NCBI GenBank assembly: GCA_947503775.1
Contig: CANNFE010000001.1
Location: forward strand, 124,001 to 188,000
Direction of reading: 5' to 3'
DNA from: an uncultured Paracoccaceae bacterium
Lineage (GTDB): Bacteria > Pseudomonadota > Alphaproteobacteria > Rhodobacterales > Rhodobacteraceae
Length of the DNA stretch: 64,000 nt
The translations under genes and the position numbers were made by a program. Under the pieces are notes generated by a model. That model saw nothing but the letters and a program-made list of their open reading frames with translations, made no database searches and had not been told where the DNA came from. Of this stretch, positions 16,648-24,769 are shown one piece after another; the first letter of the stretch is position 1; each line of letters starts with the position of its first letter.

Positions 16648-17318
16648 CTCTGCCTTCGCTTCCAGTCGTCGAGGCGGGCGTAGATCGTGACCGCAATGCC
16701 CCCGAGCGCGACGGCGATGAGCACCCAACGCAGCGTGTCGAGATACGGGACCAGCGGAAGGATGGCCTCTTGGGTTTCAGCCAGCACCTGCTGCGCTACC
16801 TCCACGCCCGCCGCACCTAGCGTCGCCACACCCGCTGCACCGCCTCCCTTCATGGAGCGGCTGTCGGCCAGCACTTCGCGCGCGGGCGGCGTCTCGGCTG
16901 CGAATGCTGACTCCCGGACTGGGAACCGCTCGCCCCACTGCCGCGCAGGGCCGAGATCGACATGGATGAACCCCGATCGCGGGTAGAAGCCGAAGCCGAG
17001 GAACCCGACCTCACGCGCTGCCGTCTCGAAGGCCACGGGGTCGTGGTTCGTCATGGCGATATCGAAGGCGGCGCCGTCCAGATGCTTAGAGCGGGTCGCG
17101 CCGCGCACGGCGCGGTTGTGCTCGGGGCTGCGATAGGCCGAGCGGACGATCAGCGGCTTCCCAAGCCGGTCGCGCAGCGCCTGCAGCCTGTCGAGCGCAG
17201 GTTCGTTGATGAGCAGCTTGCCGGTGCCCCGGCAGGCGATCTCCGCCGGGCTGAAGTTCGGCCAGCGCCAGTTGCTCTCCGACACGTCGCGCCAGTGGTC
17301 GTAAAAGGTCGTGGTCAT
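16644..17318 (-). CDS. Peptidase M15-type endolysin with C-terminal membrane helix
   Basis: 224 residues. The N-terminal 125 residues are a D-Ala-D-Ala carboxypeptidase-like M15A fold: SAYRSPEHN, SKHLDGAAFDI with zinc ligands His79 and Asp86, and IHVDLG with His119. It would cut peptidoglycan cross-links at lysis. After a linker rich in Ala/Gly is a hydrophobic segment (LRWVLIAVALGGIAVTIYA) near the C-terminus, so the enzyme is probably membrane-anchored, unlike the usual soluble form. It is preceded by a minus-strand terminator at 17330-17361. Confidence 0.85.
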   Translation of the reverse strand: MTTTFYDHWRDVSESNWRWPNFSPAEIACRGTGKLLINEPALDRLQALRDRLGKPLIVRSAYRSPEHNRAVRGATRSKHLDGAAFDIAMTNHDPVAFETAAREVGFLGFGFYPRSGFIHVDLGPARQWGERFPVRESAFAAETPPAREVLADSRSMKGGGAAGVATLGAAGVEVAQQVLAETQEAILPLVPYLDTLRWVLIAVALGGIAVTIYARLDDWKRRQR

Positions 17319-17329
17319 GGGGGCCCTCC

Positions 17330-17361
17330 AGAAACGAAAAGACCCGCCTCGGAGGCGGGTC
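17330..17361 (-). terminator. Intrinsic terminator, minus strand
   Basis: Stem GACCCGCCT/AGGCGGGTC (9 bp, 3-nt loop) at 17341-17361, followed on the minus strand by TTTTCGTTT. It lies between the small membrane protein gene and the endolysin, so lysis genes may have read-through or their own promoter. Confidence 0.8.
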
Positions 17362-17392
17362 GATTGGACTGACAGTTTGGGGTGGCGAGCGG

Positions 17393-17683
17393 CTATGGAC
17401 CGCCACCGAAGATCTTCAGCTTGATCGCGATGCCCGCCAGAAGCGCCAGCATCACGCCGGTGGTGATCGTGCGGACGGCGGTCTGCATCGCGGTGCGGCG
17501 CACCAGCCGGACGCAGTCGAGCAAGGATCGCAGGTCGCGGATACCGAGCGCTGCCTCTTCGCCGTCGAGGCCAACATCGGCCAATGCGCGTTTGGCACCT
17601 TCCTCTGCGGCGCGCGCCAGCATGGCCTCGAACTCGACGTCGGGCATGCGGACAAAGCCCTGCTCTGAACGGGGTGGTGTCAT
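17393..17683 (-). CDS. Small DUF6127-like phage membrane protein
   Basis: 96 residues: an N-terminal part RMPDVEFEAMLARAAEEGAKRALADVGLDG (shown as a landmark, residues 14-43, helical and acidic) and a C-terminal membrane helix TITTGVMLALLAGIAIKLKI. It resembles the DUF6127 family seen in alphaproteobacterial phages near the tail tip and lysis genes. The Met at 17683 follows the end of the DUF2793 gene by 19 nt. A longer frame to 17785 runs into that gene and is unlikely. Holin-like function is possible but not shown. Confidence 0.6.
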   Translation of the reverse strand: MTPPRSEQGFVRMPDVEFEAMLARAAEEGAKRALADVGLDGEEAALGIRDLRSLLDCVRLVRRTAMQTAVRTITTGVMLALLAGIAIKLKIFGGGP

Positions 17684-17702
17684 GGGGTAATCCTCTCTCC
17701 GT

Positions 17703-18779
17703 TCAGCCGATCTTGCAGCCCCAGAAGGACGTGTGATCGGCTGCGAAATACCCATCCTGCGCGCGGAAATACCCCTGGAGCTCAACCGTATCGCCCGCCG
17801 TCAGCGGTACCATGGTCTGCAGCCAGATCGCGGTGGCCAGCGAGACATGGGTGGCGGAGATTTCGCCGAGGGAGCCGCGGATTTCCGTCGTGCCGTTCAG
17901 GACGAGCCGCCCGCGCATGCGGGCCGTGGCGCTGGCGTTGATCTTGTAGAGCAGCGTCGCCCCGAAGAGGTAGGTCCCGTCCACAGGCGCGGTGAACAGG
18001 TTGCTCCCGGCATCAAACGCGCCCTGATCGTTGTAGTCGGTGTTGTTGAGGCCGATCTTCGTCCATGTGCCGACGCCGACATAGTTGTCGTAGTTGGTGT
18101 ACGCCTTGAACCGGGGCAGCCGGGGCTGGTCCACGATGCCGTTGGCGTTGTCGACGGTCAGCCCGTCGAAGAAGGTGATGCCGTCGGCGGATACAGCGAG
18201 CCGAAAACTGTCCGACCCGAACAGGCCGACCAGTGCCTTCGTCACGAAACCGGTCTGCAGCGTCAGCCCGAGGTCGTCGCCCGCAGCCTCCTTGTTCATG
18301 GTGTAGAAGAGATCACCGGTCCCGCCCTCGGCCACGGTCTTCGCCGTCCAGAGCGCAGCGTTGAGTTTGGCTGAGAACGGGTTAGCGGCATCGGCGTTCG
18401 TGCCCAACCCAAGCAGCGCGAGGTTCTGCAATTCACCGGGCGTGGTCCCGACCCATGCGGAGCCGTCGTAAACGAGCAGCAATTCCTCGTCCTCGACCCA
18501 TGCGTGCCAGCCAGTCCGGGGAGGCAGGCGCAGCCATGCCCCATCTGTGAACAGCGCCACATTCAGGTCCCAACCCGCCCAATCGCCTGTGCCGCCGCTG
18601 GCCACGATGTAGCGGTCACCATCGGCCGGGCTGCCGGGCGGCGCGGTCAGGTCGCGGTCGAGGACGGAAAGCTGGATCAGCCCGTCGAGGATGCGCAGTG
18701 CCTCGTTGTGAGTGACATGCTTCTGGGCCTGCGCCGCGAGGATGTAGGGCAGTAGCAGGTTGGTCGTGGTGTCGGACAT
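17703..18779 (-). CDS. DUF2793 phage tail/receptor-binding protein
   Basis: 358 residues. The N-terminal ~120 residues are DUF2793: TTNLLLPYILAAQAQKHVTHNEALR and GSPADGDRYIVA with WAGWDLNVALFTDGAW, all hallmarks of proteins encoded after the tail tip gene in alphaproteobacterial phages and gene transfer agents. The C-terminal half is beta-rich and ends in a C1q/TNF-like trimer pattern (NYVGVGTWTKI, DGTYLFGATLLYKIN), suggesting a trimeric head that contacts the host. It lies 10 nt after the tail tip gene. Confidence 0.82.
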   Translation of the reverse strand: MSDTTTNLLLPYILAAQAQKHVTHNEALRILDGLIQLSVLDRDLTAPPGSPADGDRYIVASGGTGDWAGWDLNVALFTDGAWLRLPPRTGWHAWVEDEELLLVYDGSAWVGTTPGELQNLALLGLGTNADAANPFSAKLNAALWTAKTVAEGGTGDLFYTMNKEAAGDDLGLTLQTGFVTKALVGLFGSDSFRLAVSADGITFFDGLTVDNANGIVDQPRLPRFKAYTNYDNYVGVGTWTKIGLNNTDYNDQGAFDAGSNLFTAPVDGTYLFGATLLYKINASATARMRGRLVLNGTTEIRGSLGEISATHVSLATAIWLQTMVPLTAGDTVELQGYFRAQDGYFAADHTSFWGCKIG

Positions 18780-18789
18780 GGGTTGGCCT

Positions 18790-21700
18790 TCAGAAGGTTA
18801 GCGTGAAGGTTTTGGCCGGACCCCGCCCGATCAGGGCGGAGAGCTGGAAGATGCGGACGTCGAGCGTGTCGCCGGGCGCGAGCAGCCCACCCCAGTCGGC
18901 CGTTTGCTGGGCGGCGGTGTAGATTGCGCTGCTCGTGGTCGCGCTCAGCACCCGCCTGATCGCTGCGCCATCGAGGATCTCGACCTCATAGGCTTCGACC
19001 TCTTCAATCAGCGGCACCTCCACCGCACCCCAGCTGTCGGCGGAAAGCGCGCGGGACCGTCGAGTCCAGCGGATGGTCAGATCACCCGGCGTGCGCGGCT
19101 TGCGCCAAGGCTGCTCGACATGAGCCACCGAGAACGGCTGCAGACCCACTCCAACTGGCGTGAAGGAGGCCGCAACATAGGTCTCATCGCTGACAGACCG
19201 GCTTGCGGGACCAATGCGCCAGTTCCATGGCAGCCCGAGATCAGCCTCGGCGATCGGCAGCGACGCGAGGCCGTCGTCGAGCACCACGACGCGGGCACCA
19301 GCAGGCGCCGGGTTACCCATGGTGCTCTCGGTGCCGCGCTGGCCGCGGAGAAGCCGGGTCAGGCGATACCGGCCGGGCGCCAGTAGCTCGGCCGCGCCCG
19401 CCTGCACGATCTCCCACACTCCGGGCGCGCTCTCAATCGCGAGCGCATTGGCGCCGCCGAACAGCGTCAGGTCGGTCACGCTCTCCAGCGTGCCAGTCAG
19501 CAGGTCGACCACCAGAGCATTGCCGAGGTCGAAGCGCGAGGTCGGGCCTGAATAGAAGTCCGAGACCAGAGCCCCGATCCGGGCGCGGCTGCCGAGTGTG
19601 GTCAGCAGCTCGAAGCCATCGCTCGACGGGCTGCGAAACACCGCCATCTCCCCGGGCCACGGAACTGCATGCGCAGCCACCAGCGGCCGGTGCGCGGGCT
19701 GGTCCTCGGTCAGCTGCGGCAGGTCCATCAGCACCGCATCCGGCGCGCCGAACACGACCGCCCGCGTCAGCGACGCCGCGCGGGGATCTCCGGGCGGCAG
19801 ATCGTAGGTCTCCCGGTCCTGACGGACAGCCTCGATCCCGCGTACCTCAGCATCCGCAATGGAGACCAGCCGCAGCAGGACGTGCCGCCCATCATGGGCC
19901 AACGTCACGACATCGGCCGGATCCAGCGCCAACCGCGAGGGCGGCAATCGGAACGCCGCCGTCTCCCGCCCGGTCCAGGCCTCCATCAATGCGCGACGGC
20001 AACGGCGTTCGGCCTCCTCGGGCGGGACCGCCATGGGGAAGGACTCCGAGGCGATCCGGGTCGTATCCACGGTGATGCGCCGGGCCTCAATCAGGGCGGC
20101 GTCGTAATCCTCGTCCGCCCGCGCCACCTGCCATTTGAGCGCCTGCGGCAGCTCGGTTTCCTGCGCACGGGTCAGTTCCAGAACGTCGCCCTCGCGGGCG
20201 GCGACCAGATCGTCGGGCCCAAGGGTGGCCACGGCGGCACGCCCGCGCATGACAAACCGGATAACGCCCTCGGTCTCCACCGCGTCGAAGCCGAAATGCC
20301 GCGACAGCGTTGTGATCGAGGTGCGCGGGCTTTCGAGCGCGCCAATGGCGTAGCCCTCGACCGCGCCCCAGAGACCGGTGACGTCGATCCGGGCCTCGGG
20401 CATTCCGGAGTGCAGACAGAGATGACGGACGAGTGCCGCCAGCGATACCGCACCAAGCCGCCCTGTCAGCCAGTGGCCGAGACGCCAGTTCGCCCCGTCT
20501 GTCCAGATGTCGGTCAGCGCCGGGAAGAACGGATAAGGCCGCGCGTCCCAGGTCCAGGCGGCGCATTCGGGCACATGCACCATACGGTTGCCGTAGACCG
20601 AGGACACCGGGTTATTCGCGCCCTCGCCCCACCAGAGATACGTCGCTTCGAGATAGGCGCGTTGGATGGCGTCGTCGCGCCAGCCCCGCGAGAAATGCGG
20701 CGTGAAGCTCTCCGACGACTTCGGATCGAAAAAGACGTTCGGCTGGTTTGTGCCCCGGTCGATGGCTGGACAGCCCAGTTCGGTGAACCAGATCGGCTTG
20801 GATTGCGGCACCCATGCCGTCAGCGTTCCGCTCTCGACCCCGCCCGGGCGATTGTAGTGTGCGTTCGACCACCAAGCCTTCAGATCCTTGTAGCGGAAGA
20901 CCCATGGCTTTGCCGCAGCACCATCGGTGATCGGGGTGCGGACCTGCGCTGAGCGGTCTGCGGCGCTGGCATAGAACCAGTCGAAGCCTTCGCCGCCCGC
21001 AATGTTCCCCTGCAAGTAAGCGCGATCGTAGATCGCAGGCCAGCCCTCGGCCGCATCTGCATGCTTGAAGCCATCGCGCCAGTCCGACAGCGGCATGTAG
21101 TTGTCGATCCCGATAAAATCGATCTCCGGATCGGCCCAGAGCGGATCGAGGTGGAAGAACACATCGCCACTGCCGTCGCCCGGTTGGTGCCCGAAATACT
21201 CCGACCAGTCGGCCGCATAGCCGATCCTGGTGCCGGACCCGAGGATCGAGCGCACATCGGCGAGAAGATCCCGATACACCTGCACCGCCGGATAGGTGGA
21301 TGCGCCCGACCGGATCGTCGTCAGCCCCGGCATCTCCGTGCCGATCAGAAAGGCATCGACCCCACCGGCAGCAGCGCAGAGATGGGCGTAGTGCAGCACC
21401 ATGCGGCGCAGGCCCCAGTCACTCGGTGATCCGGTCCACGAAACCGCCTGACTCGAGACGCTGAAGCTGGCGGGCGTCGCCGCGCCGAACAGCGCCGCGA
21501 CCTGCCCGGCGGCCGTGGCGGTCTTGTCCGCCGTCCCGGCGAAGCCCGCAGCAGGCGAACAGGTGATCCGCCCCCGCCAGGGAAAGGCGGGCTGGCCGGT
21601 CTCCGCGGCGTTGTCGGAATAAGGGTTTGGAAGGCTGTTGCCCGGCGGCACGTCCATCAGGATGAACGGGTAGAAGGTGACGCGCAGCCCACGCGCCTTC

Positions 21701-22758
21701 ATCTCCTGGATCGCCTGTACAACCGCGAAGTCGGCGGGCGTGCCACCATAGACAGGGCGATCCTGATCGTCGCGGCTTACCAGAAAGGCATTGGCCCGGC
21801 TGACGCCATTCACGGACCAGGTCGACGGCGTGGTGGTTTTGGCGGCGACTTCGACGCCCGGACGCACTTTGCAATTGCCTGCCCGCAGATCATCACCGAA
21901 CCAGGCCACGACCAGCGAAACGCTTTCGACCTGCGGGGCCATCGCCTGCAGCCGGTCCAGCGCCACCACCATGTCGGCGGTGTCGGTCAGTGCGTTGAGG
22001 TTCTCGGGCTCGGACGACCCGCCGCTGCCCTTCCGGATGCCCTGCGTGGCATAGGCGAACTCGCCAGACGCCGGGATCACAGTCACAGCCTGCGTGAGAC
22101 CCTCCGCAGTGTCGGGATCGGCAAGCGGGCGGAACACCTCAAAACTCAGCTGCGGGATGCGGTTGCCATAGGTGCCGAGCGGCAGGTCCTCGAACACCAC
22201 ATAGGCCGTGCCGCGATAGGCAGGCGTGTTGGTCGCGCCCATCTTGGCCGTGATGAACGGATCGGCCGCCTGGCTCTCATCGCCCGGATACCAGCGCCAT
22301 GTGATCCCGGCGGTGTCCAGCAGCTTGCCGTCGGCCCAGATGCGCCCAATGCCGGTGATCGGTCCCTCGCAGAGCGCGACCGCGAAGCTCGCGTAATAGA
22401 AATACTCGGTGGTCTTGACCTTGCCGCCACCGCCGCCGCCCTTGCCACCACCCTGCGTGGTGGTCTTCGTCTCCTCGCGGAAGTCCGTTGCCCAGACGAT
22501 GTTGCCGCCAATCCGCATGCGGCCATAGAGGCGCGGGATCACCGCCCCTTCGGTGGCCGAGGTGATGCGCAGATTGTCCATCCGCGCGCCTTCGATCCTC
22601 TGGCTGGGTGCCAGCGACGAGATGATCCAGCTGTCAACGACCGAGCCGATGGTGGAGCCGATGAAGCCACCGATGGTGGCGGCGCTGACGCCGAGGATCG
22701 CGCCGCCAATACTGCCACCAATGGCAGCGCCAGCGGCACCGAGAACGAGGGTGGCCAT
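18790..22758 (-). CDS. Tail tip / host-specificity protein with GTA TIM-barrel domain
   Basis: 1322 residues, the largest gene here. A Gly-rich hydrophobic N-terminus (AAIGGSIGGAILGVS) is followed by a tail-hub region (VIPRLYGRMRIGGNIVWATD), a glycoside-hydrolase-like TIM barrel as in gene transfer agents (IGYAADWSEYFGHQPGDG, FIGIDNYMPLSDWRDG, FTELGCPAIDRG, ~500-740), and a C-terminal phage-tail_3-like part. It would form the baseplate hub and contact the cell. It fills the lambda gpJ position. A run of Gly (GGGKGGGGGGK) near residue 104 is notable. Confidence 0.88.
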   Translation of the reverse strand: MATLVLGAAGAAIGGSIGGAILGVSAATIGGFIGSTIGSVVDSWIISSLAPSQRIEGARMDNLRITSATEGAVIPRLYGRMRIGGNIVWATDFREETKTTTQGGGKGGGGGGKVKTTEYFYYASFAVALCEGPITGIGRIWADGKLLDTAGITWRWYPGDESQAADPFITAKMGATNTPAYRGTAYVVFEDLPLGTYGNRIPQLSFEVFRPLADPDTAEGLTQAVTVIPASGEFAYATQGIRKGSGGSSEPENLNALTDTADMVVALDRLQAMAPQVESVSLVVAWFGDDLRAGNCKVRPGVEVAAKTTTPSTWSVNGVSRANAFLVSRDDQDRPVYGGTPADFAVVQAIQEMKARGLRVTFYPFILMDVPPGNSLPNPYSDNAAETGQPAFPWRGRITCSPAAGFAGTADKTATAAGQVAALFGAATPASFSVSSQAVSWTGSPSDWGLRRMVLHYAHLCAAAGGVDAFLIGTEMPGLTTIRSGASTYPAVQVYRDLLADVRSILGSGTRIGYAADWSEYFGHQPGDGSGDVFFHLDPLWADPEIDFIGIDNYMPLSDWRDGFKHADAAEGWPAIYDRAYLQGNIAGGEGFDWFYASAADRSAQVRTPITDGAAAKPWVFRYKDLKAWWSNAHYNRPGGVESGTLTAWVPQSKPIWFTELGCPAIDRGTNQPNVFFDPKSSESFTPHFSRGWRDDAIQRAYLEATYLWWGEGANNPVSSVYGNRMVHVPECAAWTWDARPYPFFPALTDIWTDGANWRLGHWLTGRLGAVSLAALVRHLCLHSGMPEARIDVTGLWGAVEGYAIGALESPRTSITTLSRHFGFDAVETEGVIRFVMRGRAAVATLGPDDLVAAREGDVLELTRAQETELPQALKWQVARADEDYDAALIEARRITVDTTRIASESFPMAVPPEEAERRCRRALMEAWTGRETAAFRLPPSRLALDPADVVTLAHDGRHVLLRLVSIADAEVRGIEAVRQDRETYDLPPGDPRAASLTRAVVFGAPDAVLMDLPQLTEDQPAHRPLVAAHAVPWPGEMAVFRSPSSDGFELLTTLGSRARIGALVSDFYSGPTSRFDLGNALVVDLLTGTLESVTDLTLFGGANALAIESAPGVWEIVQAGAAELLAPGRYRLTRLLRGQRGTESTMGNPAPAGARVVVLDDGLASLPIAEADLGLPWNWRIGPASRSVSDETYVAASFTPVGVGLQPFSVAHVEQPWRKPRTPGDLTIRWTRRSRALSADSWGAVEVPLIEEVEAYEVEILDGAAIRRVLSATTSSAIYTAAQQTADWGGLLAPGDTLDVRIFQLSALIGRGPAKTFTLTF

Positions 22759-22767
22759 GGGATGATC

Positions 22768-23205
22768 TCAGCGTTGCGGGAACAGGAAGGCGAAGGCGAT
22801 GCGCCGCCGCCAAGGCGGGGTGATCTGTTCCTCCATCACGCCGAGGCGCTCATAGGCGTGGAGGAAGGTGTCAGGTCCGGTCAGGATCCCGACATGCTTG
22901 GCGATGGCGCGGGACTTCATGCGGAACAGGACCAGCGCACCCGGGCCAGCGTCAGCAGGTGCGATTTCCGGCATCATGTGCCGAGCGGCATCCGCAAGAA
23001 CCTCACGCGGCCCGGTCTCACCCCAATCGCGGCTGTAGGGCGGAATCGGGAACGGTTCTGGCCCGACCACCTCGCGCCAGACGCCGCGGGCCAGTCCAAG
23101 GCAATCGCAGCCAACGCCCCGGAGGCTGGCCTGGTCGTGGTACGGCGTGCCGAGCCAAGAGCGCGCGATGGCGATGACACGCTCGGGATCGGCGGTGGCT
23201 CTCAT
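22768..23205 (-). CDS. NlpC/P60 family tail peptidase
   Basis: 145 residues of the NlpC/P60 fold (lambda gpK-like; GTA g14 position). Seen: ARSWLGTPYHDQAS, the nucleophile Cys35 in GCDCLGLARG, and the His of AKHVGILTG near residue 105. It would open peptidoglycan during DNA entry. The ATG at 23205 is chosen because homology starts there. A longer frame runs back into the DUF2163 gene. Confidence 0.87.
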   Translation of the reverse strand: MRATADPERVIAIARSWLGTPYHDQASLRGVGCDCLGLARGVWREVVGPEPFPIPPYSRDWGETGPREVLADAARHMMPEIAPADAGPGALVLFRMKSRAIAKHVGILTGPDTFLHAYERLGVMEEQITPPWRRRIAFAFLFPQR

Positions 23206-23258
23206 GCATCGCGATGCGATGCACTGCCGCCCGTCGTTTCCGCTGGAAACGACGTTGG

Positions 23259-24143
23259 TCACAGCACGGACCCCTCGTGGCCGCCGTCCTTGGTTGCGTA
23301 ACGCAAGACGGCGTCCTGGCCGGGGATATGCGGGAAGCCACGAAAGTTGACGGTATTGGCGAACTTCGCGCCGCATGTCTCCATGCGCTTGTCGCATCCC
23401 GCGCGGATGGTGAAGGCGTCGCCTTCGGTGATCGCGCGCACGGGTGCCTCGAGCAGCGTCAGCACCGCGATGCCATCCGTAACATCATGTGAAATGACCT
23501 CAGCTCTCCGCCCGGCATTTGCCCCCATGGTCCATTCAACGGTGCCAAACCTAAACCAGCCCGAGGTAAAACCGCCAAGGCTCGACGCAGTGAACGCCCG
23601 GTCGCGTAGCAGATCGATGACGCTGCCTGAGCCCTTGAACGCGAAATTCTCGAGATCGAGCCCACAGCGTCCATCACCAAGGGCCGCGTCACAGGTCGCC
23701 TGGAAGGTCCGCCCGACCGTCTGGCCGACGAGGTGGGCGAGCGAGCGCACCTCCGCGACGAAGGCGAGCCGCCCGCGCCGGATCTGGCCGATGGCCCCGC
23801 GCCGCATCAATACGCGCTGGCCGGTGTCGCCCCAGTTCACCCGCCAGACCTCGACCTCGGCGTTGTCCCAGCGGCCGTCGAGGATGTCGGTCTCGGTGAT
23901 CCGGTCCGAGGTCAGCACGCCCTCGGCATCCTGCGCATCCACCGACAGGTCCGAGCCCGAGCGCACCTCGGACGCAGTGAGCCCGCTCTCGGGCTCGAAG
24001 TCAGTGCTGTCGAAGCTCAGCGTCCGGTCATGATCGGTGAAACCAAAGGTCACACCATCTGAACGCGTAATGCACCAACACCAGGCAAGCGTCGTCGTGC
24101 CCTCGTCGAGATGGGCCTGCAGATCGGGGGGAATGCTTTTCAT
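23259..24143 (-). CDS. DUF2163 distal tail / baseplate protein
   Basis: 294 residues of the DUF2163 family (GTA g13-like). Seen: the N-terminal pattern LAWCWCITRSDGVTFGFTDHD and LTFSFDST-like segment, ESGLTASEVRSGSDLSVD, and a Cys-rich C-terminus (GRCGLDLE, GCDKRMETCGAKF) in which four Cys bind an iron-sulfur cluster in related GTA hub proteins. The C-terminal GFPHIPGQD is typical. It overlaps DUF2460 by 4 nt. Confidence 0.87.
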   Translation of the reverse strand: MKSIPPDLQAHLDEGTTTLAWCWCITRSDGVTFGFTDHDRTLSFDSTDFEPESGLTASEVRSGSDLSVDAQDAEGVLTSDRITETDILDGRWDNAEVEVWRVNWGDTGQRVLMRRGAIGQIRRGRLAFVAEVRSLAHLVGQTVGRTFQATCDAALGDGRCGLDLENFAFKGSGSVIDLLRDRAFTASSLGGFTSGWFRFGTVEWTMGANAGRRAEVISHDVTDGIAVLTLLEAPVRAITEGDAFTIRAGCDKRMETCGAKFANTVNFRGFPHIPGQDAVLRYATKDGGHEGSVL

Positions 24144-24769
24144 CGGCGGAGCTCCAGCAATGGGATAGAGGTGATCGAGCCCAGCCGCTCAAGATCGAGC
24201 GTCACGTCCAGCGTGTCGCTGTCGAAGCGGACCGGCACGTCGAACTCGAAGCCTGCGGTGATCGCGACGCCAGCGCTCGGCGCGGCGCTGAAGTTCACGA
24301 CGCCGGTCATGGTGTCGACCGACCAGCCGGACGGCTGCTCGACGCCCGCAAGCGCGATGCGCACGCTGCCCGCCACCGGCTTTGGGATGGTGCGTGTCCA
24401 GGTTTGCGCGCCCGAGGCGTAGCGCTTCACCAGTTGGAAGACGGTCGTCGTGCCGTCGCCGGTGCCGATCGACTGGTCGGTCGGCGATGGCGTGCCCGAG
24501 GGCAGGCAGGACTTGTAGTCACCCCAGTCCTTGAAGCGGAAGCCGTAGAGCCGCCCATTCCGTGCCTCGAAGAACGAGACAACCGCCGCGAGATCGTCCG
24601 CGCGTCGGATGCCGTAGGCGACGTCGTAGCGGCGGCGCGAGTTGGCCCAGCTGGCATTGCGCTCCTCGTCGCCCGAGGCGAGCTCGACGATCTGGGTTCG
24701 CCTTTCCGGCCCGCCGCGCGCGCCGCGGCTGATTTTGTCGGGAAACCGGACCTCGTGAAACGCCATCAC
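24140..24769 (-). CDS. DUF2460 distal tail protein
   Basis: 209 residues of the DUF2460 family (GTA g12-like, the distal tail protein). Seen: FHEVRFPDKISRGARGG at the start, RRRYDVAYGIR, FFEARNGRLYGFRFKDWGD with the conserved Phe-Asp-Trp core, and TMTGVVNFSAAP. It forms the ring between tail tube and hub in this phage type. It overlaps its neighbours by 4 nt on both sides, which implies coupled translation. Confidence 0.88.
   Translation of the reverse strand: MMAFHEVRFPDKISRGARGGPERRTQIVELASGDEERNASWANSRRRYDVAYGIRRADDLAAVVSFFEARNGRLYGFRFKDWGDYKSCLPSGTPSPTDQSIGTGDGTTTVFQLVKRYASGAQTWTRTIPKPVAGSVRIALAGVEQPSGWSVDTMTGVVNFSAAPSAGVAITAGFEFDVPVRFDSDTLDVTLDLERLGSITSIPLLELRR

Noticed and set aside
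17341-17361. GACCCGCCT hairpin as an attachment site
   Set aside because: T-run on the minus strand and gene context fit a terminator.
19669-20952. 427-codon plus-strand frame inside the tail tip gene
   Set aside because: Shadow frame: no motif, and the opposite strand encodes the conserved TIM-barrel tail protein.
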